Made by a program: the position numbers and the translations under genes
Notes under the pieces: generated by a model
Database searches by the model: none
What the model was told of the DNA's origin: nothing
The model's input: only the letters and a program-made list of their open reading frames with translations
Shown here: piece after piece, positions 1 through 9,636 of the stretch
Numbering within the stretch: position 1 is the stretch's first letter
Layout of the letters: the number at the start of each line of letters is the position of its first letter
Source: Pedobacter sp. HDW13
Lineage (GTDB): Bacteria; Bacteroidota; Bacteroidia; Sphingobacteriales; Sphingobacteriaceae
Direction: 5' to 3'
DNA length: 64,000 nt
Assembly: GCF_011303555.1 (NCBI RefSeq)
Contig: NZ_CP049868.1
Span: forward strand, 868,001 to 932,000

Positions 1-1259
1 TGAAAAACATCGCATTGTTGCACCACATCAACCCTATCAAATTGAATTTTACACTGATCCCGTCCAACGGCAATATCCTGTTCATCAACCTTACATCCAT
101 ATTTATTTACAATTTCGAAATGATTTGATTTGCCAATCAACAAATTAGAAAAGGTATTGTTAAATGGATATAATTTCCCACTATACCTGATTTGATAGCT
201 GCTATTCTGTTCGGGCGTACTAAAAGTAATTTCACCAGGGGTTTCGCAAAGCTGATTTTTGATCTGCCAACTATAAACCGGTTTTATCAAGCTCATTTCA
301 GGCACATCAATTGTTGTTGTATACGAATCCGATGCAGAATTTATAGAAAGCGTATACTGTCCTTTGGGCAAGCCGGTAAATTTACCAGTGCTATTAGAAA
401 CACCATTTAATGTATAAGTAAAATCTTCAATATGTGGTGCCGTACTGATATCAACATTTGCAGTATTACCAGAAATACAATCCTGATAAATATCAATTTT
501 CTCCAATTCTATCCCGATAATACTGCCATCTTCCACCATACTGGCAGCATCCAAAACATTAAATGGAAGTTTCCCGACTACACCTACCATTTTTTGATTC
601 TCTATGTCAAATTCTATAATATCTGTTTGTGAATTACCTACATTCGATAATCCATAAACAGTATTTTTCCTTGTGCCTGTTGAAACACTTACAATTCCAT
701 AAAGGAATAAATCTCCAGGTAAAGGGATATGGAGTGTGCTTTTATTAGGCTGTTTAAGGTTCACCTTAACTATCCCCTGAGTGGTGGCCATATAGAGTTC
801 TTTTTTATAAAAACAGATATCACCGCTAGGTAAATAATTAAGTGGCCCTAATATGTCTGTTTTTCCTGTGTTAACATCAGCCTCAAATAAAAAAGTTGAG
901 CAATAATATAATTTGTTATTATAACCGAGTGTTAGGGAATTTGAAAAAGCCATGCTTGGAAATAATCTTCTACAATTTTCCAGGCTGTTTTCTTTCATGT
1001 TTGCAGTGTAGATTTCAGAATCTCTCAACCAAAATAAATTATCTTTATTCATTGCTATGGAAAAGAACTTGTCGCCTGTTAAACATTCCTGTATTTTAGT
1101 ATACTTTACTCCTTCATTTGTAAGCTCAACCTTATAAATATAACTCCCGCCTGGAACATATAAAGGATTAATTAAAGAACTAACGTAAAAGGTTTGTGCC
1201 AAGAGTTTAGACACAAATAAAGATAATACTAGAAGCGTTAAACTGATTTTTTTAATCAC
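1..1259 (-). CDS. secreted protein, C-terminus cut off by window start
   Basis: Reading the minus strand from a GTG at 1259 gives about 419 codons with no stop to the window edge, so the C-terminus is missing. The first 22 residues form a clear signal peptide (lysines, then a hydrophobic stretch ending in LLAQ). The middle part is rich in short beta-type segments resembling a propeller (repeated phrases such as NNKLYYCS, KKELYMAT, GIVKVNL). It is followed by Ig-like stretches of the kind found in large type IX-secreted adhesins (for example GKFTGLPKGQYTLSI). I expect a gliding-motility-type C-terminal sorting domain beyond the window, but this is inference. No ATG lies in frame near the signal peptide, so GTG is the best start. 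The gene is divergent from folC. The exact family is not recognised. Confidence 0.7.
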   Translation of the reverse strand, partial: MIKKISLTLLVLSLFVSKLLAQTFYVSSLINPLYVPGGSYIYKVELTNEGVKYTKIQECLTGDKFFSIAMNKDNLFWLRDSEIYTANMKENSLENCRRLFPSMAFSNSLTLGYNNKLYYCSTFLFEADVNTGKTDILGPLNYLPSGDICFYKKELYMATTQGIVKVNLKQPNKSTLHIPLPGDLFLYGIVSVSTGTRKNTVYGLSNVGNSQTDIIEFDIENQKMVGVVGKLPFNVLDAASMVEDGSIIGIELEKIDIYQDCISGNTANVDISTAPHIEDFTYTLNGVSNSTGKFTGLPKGQYTLSINSASDSYTTTIDVPEMSLIKPVYSWQIKNQLCETPGEITFSTPEQNSSYQIRYSGKLYPFNNTFSNLLIGKSNHFEIVNKYGCKVDEQDIAVGRDQCKIQFDRVDVVQQCDVF

Positions 1260-1436
1260 TATAATGAGAATCGTTAGATAATCAACAAATATAATCAGAT
1301 ATTATTCAAAACTTCAGGTTTTAAATAATGAGTCATATAATATCTTTATTCTGTTTATAACGTCTTTTATAATTTAGTATAATCTTCATTATTTCATTTC
1401 AGAATAGCAATACTCAGCTTATATTTGACCTGTAAT

Positions 1437-2726
1437 ATGAACTACCAACAAACACTCGATTATTTATACAGTAAACTGCCCATGTTTACACGTGTAGGTG
1501 CTTCGGCCTTTAAAAAAGATTTAACCAATACCATCATTTTCTGCGAAGCTTTAGGAAATCCACAACATCAGTTTAAAAGCATACATGTAGGTGGTACCAA
1601 TGGCAAGGGCTCAACCTCGCATATGCTGGCATCTGTTTTACAGGCGCAAGGTTATAAAACAGGTTTATACACTTCACCGCATTTAAAAGATTTTCGCGAG
1701 CGGATCCGGATCAATGGAAAAATGATCAGTAAAACGGAAGTGATTTCGTTTGTTAAAAATCAGCAAAAACTGATTGAAAAGGTCGAACCTTCGTTTTTTG
1801 AAGTCACTGTTGCCTTAGCCTTCGATTGTTTTGCCAGACATCAGGTAAATATCGCAATCATTGAAGTAGGTTTAGGCGGCCGCCTCGATTCGACTAATAT
1901 CATCAATCCGCTTATTTCGGTAATTACCAATATCAGTTTAGACCACACCAACATGCTGGGCAATACCCTGACCGAAATTGCAAGTGAAAAGGCGGGAATA
2001 ATTAAAAAAAACACACCAGTTGTAATTGGCGAAACCCATCCCGAATCGGCTCCGGTTTTCGAAAAAAAGGCAGAGCAAGAAAATGCTCCAATTATTTTTG
2101 CTGACGTAGTTTTAAGGGCGCAGAATTTTAAAATCAAAAACAATAAACTTTCGTTGTCAGTTTATCAGGGAGAGGAAATCAAATATAAAAACCTACAAAG
2201 CGACCTCACTGGTATTTACCAGCACAAAAATATTTTAACCGTTTTAGAAACACTAGCTGTGCTTAATGAGAAAACGGAAATCAAAACTGATGAAGCCAGT
2301 ATTTTTAAGGGAATAAGTCAGGTTAAAAAACAGACAGGCCTACAGGGGCGTTGGCAAACACTAAGTAAAAACCCTTTGGTAATCTGCGATACCGGGCATA
2401 ATGAAGCCGGAATTAACGAGGTAATCAAAAACATCAGCCAAACGCCTTATCAAAACCTCCATATCGTTTTCGGAATGGTTAAAGACAAGGATATTTCTAA
2501 AGTTTTATCGCTAATGCCTAAAAATGCTACTTATTATTTTTGTAAGCCCGATTTGGAACGGGGTTTAGCAGCCAGTGATCTTGCTGCACAGGCGGCTGTA
2601 TTTAACTTAAAAGGAAATACCTATTCTTCGGTAACTGAAGCCAAAGCAACAGCCATTCAATCGGCAGGTGCAAAAGACCTGGTTTATATTGGTGGAAGCA
2701 CATTTGTGGTGGCCGAAGCGATATAA
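1437..2726 (+). CDS. folC: folylpolyglutamate synthase / dihydrofolate synthase
   Basis: This cytosolic Mur-ligase-fold enzyme adds glutamate to dihydropteroate and folates using ATP. The protein has 429 residues, normal for the family. Visible motifs are the P-loop GTNGKGS (about residues 53-59), SPHL (80-83), the metal and substrate loop EVGLGGRLDSTN (about 143-154) and DHTNMLG (about 169-175). The C-terminal ligase domain contains CDTGHNEAGI. An in-frame TTG lies 12 bases upstream, but the ATG at 1437 gives the usual MNYQQTLDYLYSKLPMF start and is preferred. It stands alone, with a 69-bp gap to the next gene. Confidence 0.95.
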   Translation: MNYQQTLDYLYSKLPMFTRVGASAFKKDLTNTIIFCEALGNPQHQFKSIHVGGTNGKGSTSHMLASVLQAQGYKTGLYTSPHLKDFRERIRINGKMISKTEVISFVKNQQKLIEKVEPSFFEVTVALAFDCFARHQVNIAIIEVGLGGRLDSTNIINPLISVITNISLDHTNMLGNTLTEIASEKAGIIKKNTPVVIGETHPESAPVFEKKAEQENAPIIFADVVLRAQNFKIKNNKLSLSVYQGEEIKYKNLQSDLTGIYQHKNILTVLETLAVLNEKTEIKTDEASIFKGISQVKKQTGLQGRWQTLSKNPLVICDTGHNEAGINEVIKNISQTPYQNLHIVFGMVKDKDISKVLSLMPKNATYYFCKPDLERGLAASDLAAQAAVFNLKGNTYSSVTEAKATAIQSAGAKDLVYIGGSTFVVAEAI

Positions 2727-2795
2727 AATCTTTACAAAAAGTTCAAAATATCTTCATTCAAAAATGGTTACTTTAGCCGCATTAATAAAAATAAA

Positions 2796-4454
2796 ATGAG
2801 AAAAATTCCTTGTCTGATCTTTTCAGTTTCTATTCTTTCTATTTCAATTGCTTTCGGGCAATCTAAAAAGGTAACACCCGCATCAGCTAAAGCATTTCCA
2901 GCCGAAGTAGCCCGCCCTAAACTGGTGGTTGGCCTGGTAGTAGATCAAATGCGTTGGGATTATCTGTACCGCTTTTACAACCGTTACACCAATGGTGGAT
3001 TGAAAAGATTAGTAAACGAGGGTTTCTCAGTCGAAAATACATTTATTCCCTATACGCCAACCTATACTGCTTGTGGTCATACTTGTATTTATACTGGTTC
3101 TGTACCAGCTGTACATGGTATTATTGGTAACGATTGGTACGATCCGGAAACCAAAAAGAACGTTTATTGTACCGAAGATTCGACTGTAACTACGGTTGGT
3201 AGCACACCTTCATCAGAAGGAAACATGTCGCCAAAAAATATGTTAACCACCACCATTACCGATGAGTTGAGGTTAGCCACTAATTTTAAAGGGAAAGTAA
3301 TCGGTATTTCCTTAAAAGACAGAGGTTCTATCCTTCCTGCTGGCCATGCTGCAAATGCAGCTTACTGGTACCAGGGCAGTACCGGCAACTGGATTACCAG
3401 TAGCTATTACATGAAAGAAGTGCCAACCTGGATTGCCGATTATAACAAATTAAAACTGGCCAATAAGTTTTATACCAAAAACTGGGAAACACTATACCCG
3501 ATTAACACTTACGTAAACAGTACTGCTGATGCCAAAGAATATGAAGGCAAAAACAATACGTTCCCGCACCAGTTAACCCAAAATATCGATAAAAACTTCG
3601 ATGCGATTAGAAGTACGCCTTACGGTAACACCATTACTTTAGATTTGGCTAAATTGGCTATTTTATCAGAAGATTTAGGTCAGGATAATATTACCGATTT
3701 CTTAGCTGTTAGTTGCTCTTCTACCGATTATGTTGGTCACGCTTACGGTCCTAACTCTATTGAAGCAGAAGATACCTACCTGCGTTTAGATAAGGACATT
3801 GAAGAATTCTTTAACTATCTGGATAAAAAAGTAGGTAAAGGCAGCTATACTGTATTCTTAACTGCCGATCACGGTGCTGCACATGTTCCGGGCTTTATGC
3901 AAGAAAACAAAATGCCTTCTGGTATTGTAAGCGACAGAGACATTGCCAATAAATTAAATACTTATCTGAACGATAAATTCAAAGTTAACAATGTGGTTTT
4001 AAGATCGATGAACAACCAGATCATTTTCGACCACGCTAAAACAGATAAAGCGTCAGTGAATTTCGACGTGATCAAATCAGCATCAGTTGAATTCTTAAAA
4101 ACTTTAGACGGCTTTCAGAATGCAGTAGATATTGCAAACATTTCGCAAAGCACACTTCAGGAGATTCAGAAAAAGATGATCACCAATGGATATAACGCAC
4201 GCAGAAGTGGAGATATTTATTACGTTTTGCAACCAAACTGGTTTAATGGCGGCAGCACCGGTACTACTCATGGTAACTGGAACCCATACGATTCGCATAT
4301 TCCACTTGTGTTTATGGGCTGGGGAATTAAACCAGGTGCGACCAATAAAACACACTACATGACTGATATTGCACCCACACTGGCTGCTCTACTCCATATC
4401 CAAATGCCAAACGGAACAGTAGGAGAACCAATAACAGAAATAACCAATAAATAA
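2796..4454 (+). CDS. pafA: PafA-type alkaline phosphatase, secreted
   Basis: This 552-residue phosphatase of the type I phosphodiesterase/alkaline phosphatase superfamily starts with a signal peptide (cleavage probably after SIAFGQ). The residues known to matter in Elizabethkingia PafA appear in the right order: metal-binding Asp50 (VVDQMRWD), nucleophile Thr91 (YTACGH), Asn112 (GNDWYD), the phosphate-contacting pair Lys174 and Arg176 (SLKDRGS), Asp311 and His315 (STDYVGH), Asp358-His359 (TADHG), and a late His at 492 or 501. It should be an active monoesterase releasing phosphate from organic phosphates in the periplasm or outside the cell. The promoter-like TACTTTAG lies just upstream. A terminator follows directly, so it is a one-gene unit. 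Confidence 0.88.
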   Translation: MRKIPCLIFSVSILSISIAFGQSKKVTPASAKAFPAEVARPKLVVGLVVDQMRWDYLYRFYNRYTNGGLKRLVNEGFSVENTFIPYTPTYTACGHTCIYTGSVPAVHGIIGNDWYDPETKKNVYCTEDSTVTTVGSTPSSEGNMSPKNMLTTTITDELRLATNFKGKVIGISLKDRGSILPAGHAANAAYWYQGSTGNWITSSYYMKEVPTWIADYNKLKLANKFYTKNWETLYPINTYVNSTADAKEYEGKNNTFPHQLTQNIDKNFDAIRSTPYGNTITLDLAKLAILSEDLGQDNITDFLAVSCSSTDYVGHAYGPNSIEAEDTYLRLDKDIEEFFNYLDKKVGKGSYTVFLTADHGAAHVPGFMQENKMPSGIVSDRDIANKLNTYLNDKFKVNNVVLRSMNNQIIFDHAKTDKASVNFDVIKSASVEFLKTLDGFQNAVDIANISQSTLQEIQKKMITNGYNARRSGDIYYVLQPNWFNGGSTGTTHGNWNPYDSHIPLVFMGWGIKPGATNKTHYMTDIAPTLAALLHIQMPNGTVGEPITEITNK

Positions 4455-4461
4455 TTCAAAG

Positions 4462-4492
4462 AAAACTATGCCCACCAGCATAGTTTTTTTTT
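4462..4492 (+). terminator. intrinsic terminator of the phosphatase gene
   Basis: A 9-bp perfect stem AAAACTATG/CATAGTTTT with an 8-base loop is followed by a run of T. It starts 8 bases after the stop codon. Confidence 0.85.
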
Positions 4493-4512
4493 ATTTATAG
4501 GTAATCGTCACC

Positions 4513-4556
4513 CCCATCCGATAGTTATCGGATTTCCGCCCGGCCGGTCGGATGGG
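4513..4556. repeat. nested palindromic intergenic element
   Basis: Outer arms CCCATCCGA (4513-4521) and TCGGATGGG (4548-4556) are perfect inverted repeats. They overlap an inner hairpin CCGATA-GT-TATCGG (4518-4531). The stretch is much more GC-rich than its surroundings. It resembles REP-type elements of Bacteroidota intergenic DNA, but copies elsewhere in the genome are not visible here. Confidence 0.55.
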
Positions 4557-4658
4557 TATTTCAAGGTCTCCATCTTTCTGGTTGGTTCTAACGCTAAAAT
4601 AGTTCTTCTTATCTCTAACCTGGCATTAAAAATCAACTTCATTTTTTTATCTTAGAAA

Positions 4659-5030
4659 ATGTCAAAATACACCGCCACCAAACTTACCCCCATGCTCGAA
4701 TCGCATGATATGCCTGCAACGCTAAAATTTTATACCGAAATTCTAGGTTTCACTTGTGCTACAAAATTTGATGATCTGAGTTGGTTTTGCGTCACTAAAG
4801 ATGAGATAGAGATCATGTTCAGCATGCCCAATGCACACCGCAATATGCCTAAAGCAGTGATGAGCGGCTCACTTTATATCAAAACAAACGAAGTTGAATT
4901 ACTTTGGGAAAATTTAAAAGATCAATGCGACATTTGCTATCCTATCGAAGATTTTGAATTCGGTATGCGTGAATTTGCTATCTACGATAATAACGGTTAT
5001 CTGCTTCAGTTTGGACACGAATTGGAATAG
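4659..5030 (+). CDS. VOC-family (glyoxalase/bleomycin-resistance fold) protein
   Basis: This 123-residue single VOC module runs from an N-terminal MLESHDMPATLKFYTEILGF strand-helix unit to a C-terminal LLQFGHELE strand. The terminal Glu and the central Glu residues (KDEIEIMF) are candidate metal ligands. The fold serves dioxygenases, glyoxalases and antibiotic-binding proteins, so the substrate cannot be named. A promoter-like TATCTTAG lies shortly upstream. It stands alone between the phosphatase and icmF. Confidence 0.8.
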   Translation: MSKYTATKLTPMLESHDMPATLKFYTEILGFTCATKFDDLSWFCVTKDEIEIMFSMPNAHRNMPKAVMSGSLYIKTNEVELLWENLKDQCDICYPIEDFEFGMREFAIYDNNGYLLQFGHELE

Positions 5031-5230
5031 ACTAAAGGCCGTAACGGTATAGGGTATTCGCAGTTTGCGCCGCATATTTTACTACATTTGCATACCAAAT
5101 ATCAGTCGGAACAAGCCTGATTTAAGTCTGGAATCGTTAGTTCGGAGTCTTTAGTCAAAATCTCTCCAATACAGAACCAACTTATTGCTTATCCGGCTAT
5201 TTATATGACAAACACCGGTAGATTTAAAAT

Positions 5231-5238
5231 TACCTTTG
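5231..5238 (+). promoter_or_regulatory. promoter -7 element of icmF
   Basis: TACCTTTG matches the Bacteroidota -7 consensus TAnnTTTG exactly, 15 bases before the icmF start codon. No TTG lies at the ideal 19-base distance, so the -33 element is weak or absent. Confidence 0.55.
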
Positions 5239-5253
5239 TTTTAAATTCAATTT

Positions 5254-8200
5254 ATGCAACAAGTAGAAATATATAAGCCCAAAAATAAAATCCGTTTTGT
5301 AACCGCTGCTTCCCTTTTCGATGGCCACGATGCAACCATTAATATCATGCGCCGTATCCTTCAATCGTCTGGTGCCGAGGTAATTCACCTGGGTCACAAC
5401 CGTTCGGTTGATGAAGTGGTAAATTGCGCCATTCAGGAAGATGTACAGGGCATCGCCATGACTTCTTACCAGGGCGGGCACATCGAATATTTCAAATACA
5501 TGTACGATTTGTTGCAGGAAAGAGGTTCGGGGCATATTAAGATATTTGCAGGTGGCGGAGGTGTAATTTTGCCTGCCGAAATTGAAGAACTTCAGGCATA
5601 TGGGATTTCGAAAATCTACTCGCCAGATGATGGCCGTAAAATGGGTTTACAGGGCATGATAAACGATATGTTGGTGCAAACTGATTTTGTAACCAAAACC
5701 AGTATCACCAATGAGTTAGCAACCATACCCGCCAAAGATATTAAAGCCATAGCCGGGGCTATTACTGTTGCAGAAAATGATCCGGAAGGCGCACAAAAAT
5801 TTGTTGATGAATTAAAGCGGCTATCACAAAACAATACGGCACCTATACTGGGCATTACCGGAACCGGTGGAGCCGGAAAATCTTCGCTGGTTGACGAGCT
5901 GGTACGTCGTTTTCTGGTGGAAGTGAAATATAAAACGCTGGCCATTATTTCTGTCGACCCTTCTAAGCGGAAAACCGGAGGAGCCCTACTTGGCGACCGG
6001 ATCAGGATGAACGCCATCAACAACCCCAGGGTGTATATGCGCTCGCTAGCTACCAGGCAAGCCAATCTGGCATTATCTAAAAACGTGCAGGAAAGTATTG
6101 ATATCTGCAAAGCTGCAGGCTACGATCTGATTATTGTCGAAACTTCAGGAATTGGCCAGTCTGATACCGAAATTACCGAACATTGTGATGTTTCATTGTA
6201 CGTAATGACTCCCGAATTTGGTGCAGCTACCCAATTGGAAAAAATAGACATGCTTGATTTCGCCGATCTCGTAGCCATTAATAAATTTGATAAAAGAGGT
6301 GCCCTGGATGCGCTGAGAGATGTACGTAAACAATATAAGCGAAACCATAACATTTTCGATGCCAAGGACGATGAAATCCCGGTTTATGGCACTATGGCCT
6401 CTCAGTTTAACGATCCGGGCATGAATAACTTGTTTGTGGCCTTAATGGAACAAATAAAGGTTAAAACCGGAACTGATTTCAAAGCCAAAATGGAATTGAC
6501 TACCGATCAATCCGAAAAGATTTATATCATTCCTCCCGATCGGATCCGGTACCTGGCCGAAATTGCAGAATCGAGCCAGATGTATAATGAGTGGGTAACT
6601 AAACAGGCAACCATTGCCCGCAAAATGTATCAGCTCAAAGGTGTAATTGACCTGACTAAGGAGATCAATTCTCCTCTTTTAGAGGGGTGTCCGGAGGACG
6701 AGATGTCAAGAAATTTACAGGCAACCTACACCTTTTTCGAAGAACAACTCGATGGCGAATGCAAAAGGTTATTGCGCCAGTGGCCCGATACCAAAAGTGC
6801 TTATCAGGAAGAGTTTTTCATTTATAAAGTCCGGGATAAAGAAATTAAACAGCCTTTGTTTTATGAATCACTTTCAAAGCTTCAAATCCCTAAAGTATCA
6901 TTGCCACGTTATGAAGACTGGGGCGATATTTTAAGGTGGTTGCTCACCGAAAACCTGCCAGGCGAATTTCCTTACGCTGCAGGGGTATTTCCACTTAAGC
7001 GCGAAGGCGAAGACCCTACCCGCATGTTTGCAGGCGAAGGTGGTCCCGAACGTACTAATAAGCGTTTCCACTATGTTTCATTAGGTCAACCAGCGCACCG
7101 CTTATCTACCGCTTTCGATTCGGTTACCCTTTATGGCGAAGATCCCCATATCCGTCCCGATATTTATGGTAAAATAGGTAACTCCGGTGTAAGTATAGCC
7201 ACTTTGGATGATGCCAAAAAATTATATTCAGGCTTCGATCTCTGTGCACCTTCTACTTCGGTATCGATGACAATTAATGGACCTGCGCCCATGTTACTGG
7301 GCTTTTTCATGAACGCTGCCATCGATCAGCAATGTGAAAAATACATTATCGAAAATGGATTGGAAAAAGAAGTTGAAGCTAAAATTACGGCCATTTATAA
7401 AGCCAAAAATGCTGATAAACCAGCTTATAATGGTACTTTGCCGCAAGGAAACGATGGTTTAGGTCTGATGCTTTTGGGCGTAACAGGCGATCAGGTGTTG
7501 CCTGCAGATGTGTATGCACAAATAAGGGCTAAAGCTATCAGCTCGGTGCGCGGAACCGTTCAAGCCGATATTTTAAAAGAAGATCAGGCACAAAATACCT
7601 GTATTTTTTCTACCGAATTTGCTCTAAGGATGATGGGTGATATTCAGAAATATTTCATTGATGAAAAAGTACGAAACTTCTATTCAGTATCCATTTCAGG
7701 TTACCACATTGCCGAGGCTGGGGCCAATCCCATCTCGCAACTGGCTTTTACGTTGAGTAATGGCTTTACCTTTGTTGAGTATTATTTAAGTAGGGGGATG
7801 CATATTGATGATTTTGCACCTAACCTCTCTTTCTTTTTCTCTAATGGTATCGATCCTGAATATGCCGTGATTGGTCGTGTGGCACGTAGAATTTGGGCAA
7901 AAGCCATTAAAAACAAATATAAAGGGAATGATCGTTCGCAAAAACTGAAATACCACATTCAAACTTCAGGTCGTTCATTACATGCTCAGGAAATTGATTT
8001 TAACGATATCCGTACCACTTTACAAGCATTATATGCCATTTACGACAATTGTAATTCGCTTCACACCAATGCTTACGACGAAGCCATTACTACACCTACC
8101 GAAGAATCGGTAAGAAGGGCAATGGCCATTCAATTAATCATAAACCGTGAGTTAGGTCTGGCCAAAAATGAAAATCCATTACAAGGGGCTTTTATTATCG

Positions 8201-8649
8201 AAGAGTTAACTGATTTGGTAGAAGAAGCTGTACTGACAGAATTTAAGCGCATTAACGATCGTGGTGGTGTTTTAGGAGCTATGGAAACCATGTATCAACG
8301 TGGAAAAATACAAGAAGAAAGCCTGTACTACGAAACGCTGAAACATACAGGTGAATATCCGATTGTTGGTGTAAATACTTTCTTAAATAAAAATGGCTCA
8401 CCTACTATTGTTCCCGGCGAAGTGATCAGGGCTACCGAAGAAGAAAAACAGTTTCAGATTTCTACTTTAGAAAAGTTTCAGCAACGCAATAATGATAAAG
8501 CTGCCAGTTTATTGAAACAGTTACAAAAATCCGCTGTTGCCGGTGATAATATCTTCGAACAGTTAATGGAAGTATGTAAAATCTGTTCATTAGGGCAAAT
8601 TAGCAACGCCCTTTACGAAGTTGGCGGACAATACAGGAGAAACATGTAA
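5254..8649 (+). CDS. icmF: fused isobutyryl-CoA mutase IcmF (B12 domain + G-protein chaperone + mutase)
   Basis: The 1131-residue protein has the IcmF domain order. An N-terminal cobalamin-binding domain (residues about 12-140) has DGHDATIN, giving the lower-axial His25. It is followed by a MeaB-like GTPase (about 195-430) with Walker [10 protein letters not shown] (203-211) and the base-recognition motif NKFDKRG. A linker then leads to the acyl-CoA mutase TIM barrel (about 540 to the end, with [19 protein letters not shown]). It interconverts isobutyryl-CoA or a related short acyl-CoA and its linear isomer, with the G-domain guarding the cofactor. Residues 473-485 ([13 protein letters not shown]) look like a translated intergenic repeat (see separate entry). 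The start ATG lies just after a TACCTTTG promoter box. The stop overlaps the next gene's start by one base. Confidence 0.95.
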   Translation: MQQVEIYKPKNKIRFVTAASLFDGHDATINIMRRILQSSGAEVIHLGHNRSVDEVVNCAIQEDVQGIAMTSYQGGHIEYFKYMYDLLQERGSGHIKIFAGGGGVILPAEIEELQAYGISKIYSPDDGRKMGLQGMINDMLVQTDFVTKTSITNELATIPAKDIKAIAGAITVAENDPEGAQKFVDELKRLSQNNTAPILGITGTGGAGKSSLVDELVRRFLVEVKYKTLAIISVDPSKRKTGGALLGDRIRMNAINNPRVYMRSLATRQANLALSKNVQESIDICKAAGYDLIIVETSGIGQSDTEITEHCDVSLYVMTPEFGAATQLEKIDMLDFADLVAINKFDKRGALDALRDVRKQYKRNHNIFDAKDDEIPVYGTMASQFNDPGMNNLFVALMEQIKVKTGTDFKAKMELTTDQSEKIYIIPPDRIRYLAEIAESSQMYNEWVTKQATIARKMYQLKGVIDLTKEINSPLLEGCPEDEMSRNLQATYTFFEEQLDGECKRLLRQWPDTKSAYQEEFFIYKVRDKEIKQPLFYESLSKLQIPKVSLPRYEDWGDILRWLLTENLPGEFPYAAGVFPLKREGEDPTRMFAGEGGPERTNKRFHYVSLGQPAHRLSTAFDSVTLYGEDPHIRPDIYGKIGNSGVSIATLDDAKKLYSGFDLCAPSTSVSMTINGPAPMLLGFFMNAAIDQQCEKYIIENGLEKEVEAKITAIYKAKNADKPAYNGTLPQGNDGLGLMLLGVTGDQVLPADVYAQIRAKAISSVRGTVQADILKEDQAQNTCIFSTEFALRMMGDIQKYFIDEKVRNFYSVSISGYHIAEAGANPISQLAFTLSNGFTFVEYYLSRGMHIDDFAPNLSFFFSNGIDPEYAVIGRVARRIWAKAIKNKYKGNDRSQKLKYHIQTSGRSLHAQEIDFNDIRTTLQALYAIYDNCNSLHTNAYDEAITTPTEESVRRAMAIQLIINRELGLAKNENPLQGAFIIEELTDLVEEAVLTEFKRINDRGGVLGAMETMYQRGKIQEESLYYETLKHTGEYPIVGVNTFLNKNGSPTIVPGEVIRATEEEKQFQISTLEKFQQRNNDKAASLLKQLQKSAVAGDNIFEQLMEVCKICSLGQISNALYEVGGQYRRNM
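6671..6705. repeat. repeat-like palindromic insert inside icmF
   Basis: The stretch holds two adjacent small hairpins: CCTC-tttta-GAGG, followed by GTCC-GGA-GGAC. It closely resembles the short interspersed repeats often found between Bacteroidota genes (of the type CTCC-TTT-GGAGGGG-TGTCC). Here it is read through in frame as about 13 residues in the linker between the GTPase and mutase domains. The likeness to the repeat family is from memory, not from a search. Confidence 0.45.
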
Positions 8650-9572
8650 TGAAAAGATTAAGCTTTCTACTCGCATTTTTATTTGCTGCAAATACTTGGG
8701 CTGCGACATTACCTCAAACCACATACATTATCGCTTTAGGCATTGCGCAAGATGGTGGCTACCCACACATGGGCTGCCAGAAAAACTGTTGTAAAATGGC
8801 CTGGGCAAATCAAAAAATGAGAAAACAGGTTGTTTCGCTTGCCCTGGTCGATCCCGTTAATAAAAAATGGTGGTTGTTCGAAGCTACGCCCGATATTAAA
8901 CAACAGTTGCAACACTTTAAGTCGCAAACCAATAACGTCTATCCTTACCTGCCCGAAGGCATATTTATTACCCATGCCCATATTGGTCATTATACCGGCT
9001 TAATGGAGTTTGGTCGCGAAGTAATGGCTACCAATAGTTTAAAAGTGTACCTATTACCTAAATTAAAAGCCTTTCTGGAGCAAAATGGCCCATGGAGCCA
9101 ACTTGTTAAGTTAAACAACATCAATATAATTGGACTTACAGCCGATCAACCCATTGTTGTTTCCAATAATACAGTAACCGCATTTACAGTTCCTCACCGT
9201 GATGAATTTTCGGAAACTGCTGGCTTTAAAATTATTACACCTACTAAAAAATATCTCTTTATTCCTGATATCGATAAGTGGAGCAAGTGGAATAAAAATA
9301 TTATAACAGAAGTTAAAAATGTTGATGTAGCCATGGTCGACGCTACCTTTTATAGCAATACCGAACTCGCCAACCGGGCAATTGCCGAAGTACCTCACCC
9401 TTTGGTTGCAGAAACAATAGATCTATTTAAAAACGAAACACCTGCAGTAAAGCGTAAAATATATTTTATCCATTTCAATCATACCAACCCACTACTTTGG
9501 AGCGCTCAGGCACAACAAGCTTTACAAAATAAAGGCTTTAACCTGGTTAAGCAAGATCAAGTTTTTTATTAA
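8649..9572 (+). CDS. PqqB-like metallo-beta-lactamase-fold hydrolase, exported
   Basis: The 307-residue protein starts with a signal peptide (cleavage near NTWAA) and carries the metallo-beta-lactamase metal motif THAHIGH (about 108-114). A DGGYPHMGCQKNCC segment (35-48) echoes the cysteine-containing N-terminus of PqqB-family proteins. Later His and Asp residues (FTVPHRDEF, FIPDID, FIHFNHTNP) complete the fold. Other pyrroloquinoline-quinone biosynthesis genes are absent here, so a role in PQQ synthesis is not implied. The start codon overlaps the icmF stop (TAATG), which suggests translational coupling. The link between an exported hydrolase and a cytosolic mutase is unexplained. The gene ends at a shared terminator. 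Confidence 0.8.
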   Translation: MKRLSFLLAFLFAANTWAATLPQTTYIIALGIAQDGGYPHMGCQKNCCKMAWANQKMRKQVVSLALVDPVNKKWWLFEATPDIKQQLQHFKSQTNNVYPYLPEGIFITHAHIGHYTGLMEFGREVMATNSLKVYLLPKLKAFLEQNGPWSQLVKLNNINIIGLTADQPIVVSNNTVTAFTVPHRDEFSETAGFKIITPTKKYLFIPDIDKWSKWNKNIITEVKNVDVAMVDATFYSNTELANRAIAEVPHPLVAETIDLFKNETPAVKRKIYFIHFNHTNPLLWSAQAQQALQNKGFNLVKQDQVFY

Positions 9573-9583
9573 CCACAAATAAA

Positions 9584-9612
9584 AAAACCTGCTGCTATAG
9601 GCAACAGGTTTT
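9584..9612. terminator. bidirectional terminator between convergent genes
   Basis: A 12-bp stem AAAACCTGCTGC/GCAACAGGTTTT with one mismatch and loop TATAG is flanked by A and T runs. It serves the PqqB-like gene and the convergent desaturase gene. Confidence 0.85.
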
Positions 9613-9636
9613 AAAATATTGTAAAATCAGTGATGC

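Noticed and set aside
192..1099. Three short plus-strand frames in the first kilobase
   Set aside because: The minus strand carries a continuous secreted-protein frame with a signal peptide through the same region.
5254..9572. PQQ biosynthesis locus
   Set aside because: Only a PqqB-like hydrolase is present; no PqqA, C, D or E homologue is nearby.
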